In this document: piece after piece, positions 41,372 through 52,250 of the stretch | Layout: each line of letters begins with the position of its first letter | Numbering within the stretch: the stretch's first letter is position 1 | Assembly: GCA_963682025.1 (NCBI GenBank) | Contig: OY821519.1 | Coordinates: 165,285,842 to 165,349,841, forward strand | From: Cordilura impudica | Lineage: Eukaryota; Arthropoda; Insecta; Diptera; Scathophagidae | Length of the DNA stretch: 64,000 bases | Direction: 5' to 3' | Translations under genes and position numbers: made by a program | The notes under the pieces: model-generated | The model's database searches: none | The model's input: the letters and a program-made list of their open reading frames with translations, nothing else | What the model was told of the DNA's origin: nothing

Positions 41372-41672
41372 AATATCAACCTGTCAGTTAATATCTTTCT
41401 CATTTTATTTATTTTTTATTTATTTATAATATTTTTATTTTCCTCTTTTTTCTCTCTCTTTTATGTTATTCCATTTATGTATTATATATATATATATTTT
41501 TTTTTTTATATTTATATTTATGTTTTATGTTTATTGTGTAATTAATTTAATTTTTAAATATTTTATATGTAAACCAATTATGTAATTAAAACTTTTCACA
41601 TCCCATACTTTAAATTAAAAGATACATATCTTGTTGTATGGGGTTGTCAAATAAAATTCAATTCAAATTCTA
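41372..41672 (+). other. LINE-3 3' UTR
   Basis: AT-rich untranslated region ending in TGTCAAATAAAATTCAATTCAAATTC, a short-repeat 3' end. Confidence 0.6.
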
Positions 41673-41819
41673 AATTCAAAGGACAGCGCAGTGTACAAAA
41701 AACTAAATCTGTGGTATCCAGGAGCGTGGCAAAAAATAAAAACTATTTTTCTGGAATCGTCTTCAACTAATCTTTAATCGTAGATGGTGACTGGCTCAAC
41801 TTTTTTTGTAGGGTGACCG

Positions 41820-41950
41820 AACCACCTTAATGGTTAATATCATTGGTGGCTTTATTGAATATTTGTCCAAGAAGTATGAAAACTGAGGGGAACTTCTGAA
41901 TAATGTATTGGAGTGATGTTCATAACAAGAAATTTAAATATCTTTATCCC
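41820..41950 (+). pseudogene. Gypsy-7 RT-RNase H connection
   Basis: MVNIIGGFIEYLSKKYEN, GELLNNVLEWC: the GMVNYISRFIPNLSxKTExLRxLLxKxxEWxW block of Gypsy RT. It is interrupted by Helentron-like sequences at 41954-43530 and resumes at 43540. Confidence 0.65.
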
Positions 41951-41953
41951 AAT

Positions 41954-43530
41954 AAAAAACAAGGAAGAAAATTACAGTCGGTCTAGACCGACCATACGAT
42001 ACCCTATACCATGGTTTAGAAACCATATATCTTCGGTCCAACTAACTGGATATAGAAAATAAGCAAAAACCAAATTTGAGTGGCATTGTTATTAATTTTT
42101 TTGGCTGCATATATGAAAAAGTTCATATCGGGTGCTATATTTATATGTGGACTTGGTCAAAAATGGACCGATCCTGACCATATTTGGTAAAGTCATTTAT
42201 ATTTTGAAAAATATACACAAACCAATTTTGAGAAAAATCTGTGCAATATTTTTGTTATACCCTATACCACTATGTGGTTTGGGTATAATGACTTTGTGCT
42301 GCTGTTTGTAACTACCAAAAATATTTGACCTGGACCCATCTTTTATTATACCGATCGAATCAGAATCACTATCTGATTCGATTTAACGATGTCCGTCCGT
42401 CCGTCCGTCCGTCTGTGTGTCCATGTAAACCTTGTAATCAAACTGCAGGTCGCAAATATGAATATATTTTTACGAAATTGGGTATATAAGCTTTTGTCGG
42501 CCATAGAATGAATGCTGTTGAAATTAGTGAGAATCGGTCCATGTTCTGACCTAGCCCCCATACAAATGGCCCCTATGAAATCGACATAAATAGCCATAAG
42601 ATCCAAATTGTCATATAGATCTTACTCAAGTTGGGTTTGTATGCATTTATGACTGGTCCAAAAATCATCCCTATGGGACAACTCTTAGTCGTAGGCCCCA
42701 TATAGAGCTGCTTCCCGATTTCACTTAAATCTATCAAAAAACAAAAATATTGCACTGATTCTTCTCAAATTTTGTTTGTATATATTTTTGCAAAATACAA
42801 GAGACTTTACCAAACATGGTCAGGATCGGTCCTTTTTTGGGCCTAGTCCCCATACAGATATAGCATCCAATATGAACTTTTTCATATCTGCTGCCAAAAA
42901 AATTAATAAAAATCCCACTCAAATTTGGTTTATGCTTATTTTCTATATCCAGTTAGTTGGGCCTAAGAGATAGGGTCTCTAAACGCATGGTATAGGGTAT
43001 CGTATAGTCGGTCTAGACCGACTATAATTTTCTTACTTATTTTTTGATAGATTTAAGTGAAGATCGGGAAGCAGCTCTATATAGGGCTTATGATAAGAAT
43101 TGTCCAATAGGAATTATTTTTGGACTACTGATTAATGGATACAATAAACACATACAAACCCAATTTTACTAAGAGCTATATGATAATTTGGATCTTATGG
43201 CAATTTATATCGATTTCATAGGGGCCATTTTATGGGGACTAGGTCTTAACATGGACCGATTTCCACCAATTTTAATAGCGTTCACCTATGGCCGATAAAA
43301 GCTTATGTGCCAAATTTTATCAAATTATATTTATATTTGCGACCTGTAGGTTGATTACAAGTTTTACATGGACACACAAACGGACAGACAGACATCGCTA
43401 AATAGACTCAGAAAGTGATTCTGAGTCGATTGGTATAATAAAAGATGTATCTAGGTCAAATATTTTTGGTAGTTACAAACAGCAGCACAAACTCATTATA
43501 CTCAAACCACATAGTGGTATAGGGTATAAT
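41954..43530 (-). mobile_element. Helentron-like element (minus) interrupted by another copy
   Basis: Minus-oriented copy whose 3' part is 41954-42254 and whose 5' part is 43041-43530. The break at 42254/43041 rejoins GTGCAATATTTTTGTT with TTTTTTGATAGATTTAAG, matching the same junction in the plus copy (about 42728-42755 reversed). A complete plus copy fills the gap. Confidence 0.85.
42255..43040 (+). mobile_element. Helentron-like (DINE-1-type) element inserted in a sister copy
   Basis: 786 bp from TTATACCCTATACCAC to the palindrome TATAGTCGGTCT/AGACCGACTATA (43003-43026) and CTTACTTAT. (CCGT)n at 42392-42413 is shorter than in the 37276 copy. Inserted between T residues, as expected for Helentrons. 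Confidence 0.85.
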
Positions 43531-43539
43531 TAACACTAA

Positions 43540-43750
43540 CGGTCGATGCATCCAAACATGGTGTTGGGGCCATGATATTATATGAAGTTAGTCCTATTGG
43601 ACTATCACTAATCCAGTTAGGATAGACTGGCCGAAATTCTAATCCTCAATAAAATATACACCTAGCCATGGGTTTAGTAGCAAGCTATGCAGAACTGGAG
43701 AACTCTCTCAATCCATTTACCGATTGCGCTCTAAAAGCTTTCTAAAAATC
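43540..43750 (+). pseudogene. Gypsy-7 RNase H fragment
   Basis: LTLTVDASKHGVGAMILYEVSPIGLSL: first catalytic Asp block of Gypsy RNase H (TVDASxxGxGAxL). A weaker VASYAELENSL follows. It continues the 41820-41950 fragment across the Helentron-like insert. Confidence 0.6.
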
Positions 43751-46169
43751 GTTTTCAAACAATAGATACAAGCTAAAACCACCGTGGGTGACGTGGGATG
43801 TAAATATAAAAAGGACGAATCTTAAAAAAATTTTAATGAGACAAAAAATTCGAATTCGAATATAGAATAAACTGGCGAAGCCGTTTCTTCTTGGCGTACA
43901 CACAGAAATGTTTTAGAAATTACTTGATTGCTAGTGAATTTTAAATTTACAGGCTGTAAGGATACCACTGAAATTTTGGAAACTATAATGGGGGCGCTTT
44001 CACGCAAGCAAGAGAATAAACTAATTAGTGGAAATGTTTCAGGTGTAAAAGAATCATGTGCAGTTAAAACATAGAAACCCTAAAAGTCACCTTGAACGAA
44101 TGGTATCTCTCCGAAAATGTTGCACTCTGTCAAAATGGCACCAAAAAATAATTCTTATATGTGGATGTTTGGGCGTAATCTATATTTATATATAATGAGA
44201 CAGATGAGAATATTCTTTATCCCGAAAGCGGGAAAAGCAATCTGCAGTTCAATAAAGACAAAAAGCCAATTAGTCTCTCGTCGTTTTTCTCGACACCCTG
44301 ATTGATATCTACATCGAAGCACTTCTAAAGGAGTGTAATTGAAATAAATAACAAAACGTCTTGCTGAAAAGTAGATCTGAAAAGACAGCTTAACATGAGG
44401 TCAGTGAGAAAATAAACCTAATTACAAAACAAAAAAATCCATGGCAGTGTTCTATGGCATAGAGGGGACTTTCATTATTATCACAATCCAAGACATACAT
44501 ACTGTTCTGCTGAATATTGGAAAGGACTCGCAGATGGATCAGTGGAATAAAAATATGTTAAGCAGAAGAATAATTAAATATCCGGAGAGTCAGTGGCATC
44601 TTATCGCCACTCTGTTCAAAAAACAGCCCATAACAGTATCGTGAATCTTCTCCCCCTGGACATACATATATGAAAACTTTAGCAAATGTAATTCCATGTT
44701 GAAGAGAATGCGATTGATAAATACAAGGGATCATACCCTCACTGGGTATCAGTAAAACCGGAACAAAATTTAGATTCGTGTGCTGTAAATACGATAAGGC
44801 AGATTCACCCAAATGAGTTGATCCAAAGCATGAAAGCAAACATTCACACACTTCTTTATGTTTGAAAACTACGCTCCAAAAACAATCTCAAAAAGCGGTC
44901 AATATTATTTTCAATTCATACACTTCGAATATAGATGCACATCTTAAAAAACAGCATAATTTATTTTTAAAATATAGGATGTAAACTTAAAAATTAAACT
45001 TTCTCACGTTTCCAAACGTTTCGGTTTAGAAAATGAGCCAATAAATTTAAGAACATCGAAATCGACCAAAAATTGGTTTTCCATCAACCTGTTGAGCATA
45101 CCTTGCTTAAAGGATGATGAAGAAAAATTATTTTAACTTATTTATTCTTGATTGAAAAGTATAGTAGATTACATTTGTCACATGATACTTGTTTTTGAAA
45201 CAATTATTAATTTGCAACTTATCCTACCTCTTAAATTATTTTGTCACTGCAAAGAACGTCTTATTTGAAGAGAAGTATAAAAAAGACTGAATGAAACGAA
45301 TATGAAAGACTGTTTGCGCTCAAAATATTGTATATAAAATAGTATACAAGTTTATTTTTAACATCTATGCGGAATTTATGCTGTATTTTTTTTTTTCAAA
45401 TCAACACAATTTGTTCTACTCCACTCTTAAGACTGAAATTTATTTATTAAAAATTCAGGCTGTTTGGAGTGACTTTCCGAAGTCCACTTGATAACTGATA
45501 AGTTTTTTCAATCTACATTAACTATGTCCACATTGATAGGTTTGAAAAATTAGCTTTGGATTTTAGATCAACCCCGATGGGATTATTATGCCACTTGATT
45601 TTTAACTTACATGCTGAAAAATTGAGCCAAATCGGATTACTCTTAGTCGTGTACATTTGAGGTTAAAGATGAAATTTGGGGAAATGCTGTAAGTTAAATT
45701 TTTACTGACCGAAAACGATTATTTTTTCGCGTATGTTGATTATAGTGGACAAACTGTGCGTTTCATATATCAAAAAAAAAAAAATAATTCTGAAATATTT
45801 TCCGTAAATATAACACTGTGCTGCAACACAACACACAAATTTTGAATACAAAACTTAAACTTTTTGTTTATCTGAAACATGTAAAGATTTTTTATTAGAA
45901 CTAACTACAACCGTTTATAATAAGTTTGTTTTTCAATTATTCAGACCAGTCTCTGACATTAAATCTTCACTTATTTTGAGTATAATAAACCAAGGACATA
46001 AAAGTTATAGGTTTTAAGAAATATTTCTTAGGAAGTAACTCTTACAGTTCAACCTTTATATTATTTTCTTAGCCATAACTATTTAATTCCAATTAATTTT
46101 TTTTCTTTGTTTGGAAACACATATAGACAACGAAAAAATATATCTCTTATACATAATTATTCATTTAGT
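43751..46169. other. No gene recognised
   Basis: About 2.4 kb. 43800-44900 is less AT-rich, with fragments such as AIDKYKGSYPHWVSVKPEQN (about 44712-44770) that look protein-like but match nothing I know; it may be the rest of Gypsy-7 pol or another relic. 44900-46169 is AT-rich, with a poly-A run at about 45771-45786. Confidence 0.45.
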
Positions 46170-46238
46170 AAGTTAGTTAGTTGTTCTTTATTTAATTCAT
46201 TTCTTTGTTTTACAAATAATAAATATTTATTGAACATA

Positions 46239-46264
46239 CGACTCTGACTTAATGTCGTCAGTCG
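46239..46264 (-). ncRNA. LINE-2 3' UTR hairpin
   Basis: CGACT pairs with AGTCG, inner GAC with GTC. Equivalent to 30227-30250, where the third pair is G-C instead of A-T. Part of the element RNA. Confidence 0.55.
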
Positions 46265-46552
46265 GAAAAAAATTTTTACTTTTAAGAATTTTTTTTGTTT
46301 TTTTTAGAAATGTGTTTTGTGTTACAAAAAATTTTAATAATTAAATTCATCGATTACATCCTTTCTGTAACCAATCGCATCTATAATAGATCTAGATATT
46401 TCCTTAAAATTATCTTTCGCGTTATTTAATATTGTCTTTAACTCATTTTCTGTGAAAGCAATTTTTAAAAATGTTTATATCTTATGTGACGTATGTAGTT
46501 GTAAAAGGTGGTAATTTATTTTAGAAAGAAACGTTGAAGTTTATCTACTTCA

Positions 46553-46775
46553 TCAAACAGAGAAAATCCCAATATTTGGCACCATAGGACTGAATCGCAC
46601 AGCATACATAAATATATTCAATTTTGGCAAAAAATCTTTCCACGTTGTATTTATGCTACTTTTTGCAGATAAATTTCTTTGTTCCACATGTTTCCGAAAT
46701 ACCATTTTAGGAGACAGCGTTACTCCCAAATATGTGTACTCATTTGTGATCCATATGGCCACACCTTTAAATATC
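46553..46775 (-). pseudogene. LINE-2 ORF2 post-palm segment
   Basis: VAIWITNEYTYLGVTLSPKMVFRKHVEQRNLSAKSSINTTWKDFL: the thumb region matching LINE-1 NEYNYLGMILTPEMLFTKHV. Then FMYAVRFSPMVPNIGIFSV in a shifted frame. Separated from the palm by a frame change at about 46780. Confidence 0.82.
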
Positions 46776-46780
46776 CACTT

Positions 46781-47350
46781 TTAATTTTTAGCTATTTTTC
46801 CCCCTTTTCGAAATATCATAATTTCAAATTTACTTAAATTCACTTGCAGATTCCAGATTACACAGTACTTCTCTAGTTTATTTATAATTTTTTGCAATGT
46901 TACAACATCATCTGCTAAAATTACAATGTCATCAGCATACATTAGTAATCTAATATTTTTTGAGCACACGTTTACATCACCACCTACATATTCATACAAG
47001 TCATTTAGGTATATCGAGAAAAGAGTCGGCGAAAGCAAACATCCTTGTTTAACTCCAGATTCAGTACAAAATTCATCAGATACATCTTCTCCATTCCATA
47101 CCTTAAATTGCGTATGGCTGTATACTGCTTCAATCATATTAACAATTTTTGTTGATATTCCAGTATTACGAAGTTTGTAAATTAGAGATTTTCTGTAAAC
47201 GTTGTCAAATACCGCTTTGAATTCTACAAAAAATGCGTAAAGTTTTTTTTCTTTATATTTTAAGTGGGCAATTGCTGTTAAATTGTATAAATTATATACA
47301 GTTGAGTATCCTTCTCTAAATCCAGCTTGGTGCTCTATTAAAATATTATG
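46781..47350 (-). pseudogene. LINE-2 reverse transcriptase palm
   Basis: Minus strand: EHQAGFREGYSTVYNLYNL-like block (47340-47270, in shifted frame), AFFVEFKAVFDNV block (about 47230-47195; the usual Asp of VDFKAAFD reads Glu), VYSHTQFKVWNGEDVSDEFCTESGVKQGCLLSPTLFSIYLNDLYEYVGGD, LLMYADDIVILADDVVTLQKI (YADD, about 46935), CVIWNLQVNLSKFEIMIFRKGGKI. GVKQGCLLSP is intact here, unlike LINE-1. Confidence 0.86.
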
Positions 47351-47353
47351 CTT

Positions 47354-47760
47354 TTATAGCCAATAATTCAATCTTTTATTAATAATACCCATAAAAATTT
47401 TGCTTATTGTATTCATGAATGATATTCCATGATAATTGCTTACTATGTTTTTGTCGCCTTTTGTGTAAATTGGGAATATTATGCTGGTTGTGAATGGTCC
47501 TTCCAATTTTGCAGTGTCAAATATAATGTTGTATGCATTGGCTAATTCTCCGATAAAACTATCTGGTGCATTCTTAAAAAATTCGTAAGTGACACAATCT
47601 TCTCCAGGAGCTTTGTTGTATTTTGATTTGGTTAAAACGTTTCTAATTTCTTGAGTATTAATGGGATGGTCTAAATCTTCATCAGCATAAACCATTGCAG
47701 CATACGATACATCTTTGGAAATTTGTGGCGGATTTAGTAGCTCAAAGAAATATTGTTTAA
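47354..47760 (-). pseudogene. LINE-2 N-terminal RT region
   Basis: FFELLNPPQISKDVSYAAMVYADEDLDHPINTQEIRNVLTKSKYNKAPGEDCVTYEFFKNAP, FTTSIIFPIYTKGDKNIVSNYHGISFMNTISKIFMGIINKRLNYW. Open for 113 codons, then a stop at 47354. Confidence 0.86.
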
Positions 47761-48010
47761 AATCATATGCAGTTATTTCAGCTTTTGACTGTAACTCTTT
47801 ATTTCGGATTTCCTTAACAAAGTTCCACCAATCTTTGTTGTTTTTGACTAAATTTATTAGATTTTCTATTGTTTTTAAGATAGAAAGAAGTTTACTTCTT
47901 TGGCAAGTTTACTTCTTTGGCAAACTTCTTTGTATTTTTTGTTCTCTGCGACATATTTGTTGAAGCATTTGAAATTGAACCATTTGTTTTCTCTTTTGAA
48001 TTGGTTTCAT

Positions 48011-48899
48011 TTTTTTGTGTTACTGGGTTTGAGATATTTATAATGTTGGTAAGATCTTGTAATTGTAATAAATCTGTTTGCTGTTTATGTTTACTTAACT
48101 ATTGATTGATGTTTTCCTTGAAAACTTCTTTTTTCCTCTCATCCCATTTAAGTTTTGGTAGCAATTCATTTTAATAAATATTTTATTTGTCTTTGTATTT
48201 TTACTTATGGATAAGAAATAAAAAGAAACAGTTAGGTCATAAGATTTGTTTTTATTTATTATAATAAAAAAGTTGTATGCTTTTTCATTCATAAATTTAA
48301 CTGGATAAGAGACAAATTTCATATTTGTATATTCTTTTATTAATTCATGGTTATGCAATATGAAAATAAGATATACACAATCAATAAAAATTAAATTATA
48401 CAATAAATTCTGTATACATATAATTTTCTTCTTAATAGTTTTTGTTTTATCTTTAACTTCGTGCGTGTACAGACGTGCTATTTTTGTGCGGAGTGAAGAA
48501 TATTAAAAATTTTGAGCCAGATGAGAGGAGACTCAGCGTTAATGGCAAAAATACATACTCAGTATATAATGCAGAATGCAATAACAATAAAAATGTACAC
48601 GACACAAACTACAATAAACATTACTTAACCGCGAAACATGCTCTCCTGCCCTTCTAGAATACTGAGGTGAAACAACAAAAAAAAAAAAAAAAAACCCACG
48701 ATAATAACACACCAAATTTAACTCTAACTCAAACAACAATAACACAACAACTATACACAATCAATGCACAGTCTGCTCTGGCTTTACCAACATCAAAACA
48801 GAGTGAAGAGATAAAGAGTTTAACACTATGCAAGCTCTATATGGTATTGATACCTCGCAAGAAGCTTTACCCAAAACCCTCAACAAGCCACACCTGTTG
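48011..48899. other. AT-rich; possible 5' region of the Jockey element
   Basis: 48011-48440 shows nothing. 48440-48899 has a poly-A stretch (48675-48693) and Gln/Thr/Asn-rich plus-strand codons that could be the N-terminus of Jockey ORF1, but I cannot prove it. Confidence 0.4.
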
Positions 48900-49690
48900 A
48901 CAATGTAAATGGTGATTGTACGATCGTCGAAAGGAGTTTCTTCACAACAAACTCAGAGCAAGATAAGTACCCCGGAAATATCTGTACAAACCGGATTATA
49001 CGAGTACAAACCGCGATGAAAGGCAACGCAGTCCCAAAATTGCTAAAATTGAAGCAGCTAAAGGAAGATGTTGCTATTGAATCCCAAACTCATTTCTACC
49101 TTTAGGACGAGGTAATATATATGATACAAAAATTCAGGTCCATCACAAAGATAATTTCCGTAAAATCGTATCGCCATTCGAAAATCAGCGTAAAAATTTG
49201 TACACCTATCAGTTGAAGAGCGGAAATGGCCTTCAAGTCGTTATAAAGGGTATTGATTCGTGTGTCGACCCGATCGAGTTGAAATGTAAACTCGAAAAAA
49301 GGATTCGAGCTTAAAGTTGTAGTAAACATCAGAACAGGGGCTGCCCAGTTTACTCTGCGATATATAAATATATGAAAACAAAGAAACACGCTTCACCCAT
49401 ATCGAAAACAATTCACCCGCAATCATCAAATATTAACACGGCTGCTCCTAGAAATTATCCAATTAATACAGACCATCCGTAAAATATTCAATCATATGCT
49501 AATGTTGTACTTTCGCATCCTGCTGTAACAAATTTCGAATGCGATCCCCCGAATAAAAATGAAAGTATACATGAGTCGACCCTCGATTGTCTAGTTCAAA
49601 CGATAAATACATTCACGAACGCTATGAACAACATGATGCGAGAAATGATGAAAATGCAACAAGAACTGTTTTAAAACATGTTTCTGGAAC
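48900..49690 (+). pseudogene. Jockey-like ORF1 (gag-like)
   Basis: Frames mixed: NIYDTKIQVHHKDNFRKIV (49110-49170), NLYTYQLKSGNGLQVVIKGIDSCVDPIELKCKLEKR (49190-49300; the FHTYQLKxxxxxRVVIRGL motif of Jockey ORF1), SYANVV (about 49493) and MMREMMKMQQELF (49630-49672) near the C-terminus. The CCHC zinc knuckles expected between these are missing, with a stop and a join at about 49310-49370, so an internal deletion is likely. Confidence 0.72.
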
Positions 49691-49825
49691 GCAAAAAAAT
49701 TGATATTTTTCTGGTCTCTTTTTGTTTGTATACATGAACACAGAAGAGATGTCTGCTATTAATGCAGTGCACGTTGCTGATATCAGGAAAATATGTAATG
49801 GGTAGGAGGAAAGAGGGAGTAGTAC

Positions 49826-50441
49826 TTATGGATATTGACTTGAATTTATCAATATTGTAAGTGACAGGAGGGCCTCAGCGGGAAGTTTATTCCACATAAG
49901 GCTTGTGCGGCTAGTAAACAAAACTTCGCAGTAATGCCTTGTACAATTCACTGGAAAATAGACCACAAAGGGATGTGATCTACTAGATGAGGGAGTGGTG
50001 CGTAGAAAAACGTGGGCTCCAGGGATCAGTTCACTTATCTTAGCAGAACACAACCCATTATAATACCTATAATACAGTGTAACACAACCAAAACTTCCGA
50101 CGATGCACCAGTGTGTCAATAGAGTTGGTTATCATACTGTCATTTCTAAGCAAGAGATCAGATGGAGTGAAGTATTTCTTACACCGATTTATGGAACCTA
50201 GGCACTTGAAAGCTTCTTTCGACAATTGAAAAATGTGTTTATTCCAACAGACATCACAAACATTAAGAGCGTCTGATTCGTCAATATCTACACCATCCAT
50301 GAATACAGACGACATTGATGACTCCATGACCCGCCTACGAGTCAATAACCAACATTGGGTCTTACGAGCATTAAAATCGACCCTGTTCCCTCGACCCCAC
50401 TCAGAGATTTTCAAAAGGTCATAACTGAATATTTCATACAT
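49826..50441 (-). pseudogene. LINE-4 ORF2 C-terminal region
   Basis: MYEIFSYDLLKISEWGRGNRVDFNARKTQCWLLTRRRV, MDGVDIDESDALNVCDVCWNKHIFQLSKEAFKCLGSINRCKKYFTPSDLLL; then, after a frame break, YYRYYNGLCSAKISELIP, SSRSHPFVVYFP, RTSLMWNKLPAEAL. Typical KKYFTPSDLL and F..RT..MWNxLP endings. Confidence 0.85.
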
Positions 50442-50885
50442 TAATACCTCATGCCCCCAATCTCGCTAAGGCATGGCCTTTGATCGAATGAATATGAATA
50501 ACAAATATTGCTTTCATCTGCAAAAGAGTAGATTGGTTGGAAGTTTGACATAGAAGGTCATTGAGAAAAATAAGAAAAAGCGAAGACGAAAGAACAGAAC
50601 CTTGCGGTACGCTGCATTTGACTGAAATTCTTTGGATGAGACCCCATCTACAACAACACTTATAGTACGATCTCTTAGAAAACTCGATGTAGAACGAGAA
50701 AAATTATTACCAACACCAAAAGCTATTAGTTTCGCGCTGTGCCACATCTGATCGAAAGCCTTGGAAATATCCAGAGCAACAACTTTACTTTTACCAAATC
50801 GGTGAATGGACTGACTCCAACGTTCCGAAAGAAGTGCCATATAGTTCACAAGATTCACCATGCTCTCCATTACCTGTGAAAGCAT
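50442..50885 (-). pseudogene. LINE-4 reverse transcriptase palm
   Basis: KVVALDISKAFDQMWHSAKLIAFGVGNNFSRSTSSFLRDRTISVVVDGVSSKEFQSNA, then a degraded PQGS segment (YRKVLFF for GVPQGSVLS), and FADESNICYSYSFDQRP in a shifted frame (about 50530-50480). The catalytic FADD reads FADE, a change of the second Asp. Confidence 0.85.
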
Positions 50886-51511
50886 AGAGAAAATTGCAAT
50901 TGGGCGGTAATTTTCGGGGTTGTTAGGTGCACCCTTTTTGGGAATGGCTGGACATTGGAAATCTTCAAATACGAAGTAAAGGTACCCATACGGTACGAAG
51001 CGTTAAAAAGGATTGCCAATGGATGCGATAGCGTCGAAGAACGCTGTTTAAGTACCAGTGCTTATATGCCATCCGGTCGCGCTGACTTGTTTACATTGAG
51101 CTCTGCAAGGATCCTCTTAACAGCACGAGCTCAAAAGAATACCTTGCGCATAGTATGATGTACTCTTTCGTGTTCGAGCAGTGGTTGATGATTTTCTGGC
51201 AAGAAAGAATTACCTGCGAATTGTTCAGCCAGGAGGTTAGCTTTATCAACCGGGTCAGTGAATATAAGGTAATTTATAAGAGTTGGAATGGAAGAACCAG
51301 CATTGTCCTTTACTCTTTTAACGAATGACCAGAAGGTTTTACTGCCCCTTAGCGCAGAAAGAACTTTAGTTCTAAGACGTTGTTCGTAGAGAAACTTTTC
51401 GGGTCTAAGCACTTTGACATATTCAGCTCTCGCCTGTTTACGTAGGAGATCAGTATATGTATTTTTATATAAGCCAATTACTGAACGCTTCCTCTTTGGA
51501 GCTGACTGCAT
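50886..51511 (-). pseudogene. LINE-4 pre-RT region and RT N-terminus
   Basis: SAPKRKRSVIGLYKNTYTDLLRKQARAEYVKVLR, LSALRGSKTFWSFVKRVKDNAGSSIPTL, DPVDKANLLAEQFAGNSFLP, then with frame changes ARILAELNVNKSARPDGI and ISNVQPFPKRV. The order matches the endonuclease-RT linker of CR1/Jockey-type LINEs. Confidence 0.82.
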
Positions 51512-51599
51512 TTTTGCACGTCTGGTTAAACCAACACTTATGCCTTGGTTGAGCTGAAACTAGTTTTGTAGAAATAAATATTTTCGTTCCAAGCAAAAC

Positions 51600-52250
51600 C
51601 ACATTTTCTACAAAGTTTCCATTTAAAATGCCGATAAAACTCATTCAGCCCGATGAGCCTTTTCATGATTTGCTTGTCTCTGAAACTCATTTGACTTGTA
51701 GAAATCTCTTTTCACTGCAAGGATACACTTTGTATGATAACAAGGATCCAAAAGGTAGGACATGTGGTGGCTCAGCTATCCTACTTAAGTCCGGATTAAA
51801 ACATTATTTTATGTGTGATCATTGTGAAAACTATCTTCAAATTACTACTATTTGCTTTGAATAACTTCAAAATAGCTTAATGATTTCATCAATATATTTT
51901 CCCCCAAGGTTTTCTATATTAGAAAATCAATATACAAGTTTTTTTATCACTAGGCTCTCGTTTCATAGTTGCTGGCAATTTCAATGCCAAGCATACATTC
52001 TGGGGGTCACGGCTAATTTCCCCGAAGGGTCGTGTTTTGTTCAACACAATTTCTAAAATGGGTATGGATGTGGTCTCAAGCGGAGAGCCAACGTAGTGGG
52101 CAAAAAATACCCGATTTAATCAAAAGAACTTGTGCATGTTGAATCTCCAAGAAATTGTGTCCTCATCTGGTGATTTAACTCGTTCAAGTAATATTGATTT
52201 ACTGAAATACAAAACTTTCTTAGTACCCCTTGCACAGAAAGCTTTCCGCT
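51600..52250 (+). pseudogene. Jockey-like ORF2 endonuclease
   Basis: APE-type endonuclease remains: LLVSETHLTCRNLFSLQGYTLY (catalytic Glu in SETH, about 51680), RTCGGSAILLKSGLKHYF, YFPPRFSILENQY, RFIVAGNFNAKHTFWGSRLISPKGRVLF (GDFNAKH with Asp changed to Asn, about 51965-52035), VVSSGEPT. The final SDH motif is not seen intact. Frames change three times. Confidence 0.82.

Larger units (their letters stand above)
39760..41672 (+). mobile_element. LINE-3: CR1-like non-LTR retrotransposon, 5'-truncated
   Basis: Plus-strand LINE from about 39760 to an ATTCAA-type repeat end (TTCAATTCAAATTC, about 41658-41672). It contains most of the RT and the C-terminal region and is the least damaged reverse transcriptase in the window. 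A 17-bp tandem repeat (TTATGATCACTGTGATC) sits at about 39863-39892. Confidence 0.85.
46170..48010 (-). mobile_element. LINE-2: non-LTR retrotransposon, same family as LINE-1
   Basis: Minus-strand copy with its 3' end near 46170 ((AACT)n-like tail) and RT blocks at 46553-47700. Uninterrupted by other elements, so it gives the undisturbed order for LINE-1. 5' truncated near 48010. Confidence 0.85.
49720..51540 (-). mobile_element. LINE-4: CR1/Jockey-type non-LTR retrotransposon (minus)
   Basis: Minus-strand RT-containing fragment, 5'-truncated near 51540, 3' end near 49720. Sits between Jockey ORF1 and ORF2. Confidence 0.8.

Noticed and set aside
48475..48900. Two plus-strand open frames with Asn/Gln/Thr-rich codons
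   Set aside because: Low complexity and broken by poly-A; at most the N-terminus of Jockey ORF1, mentioned as such.
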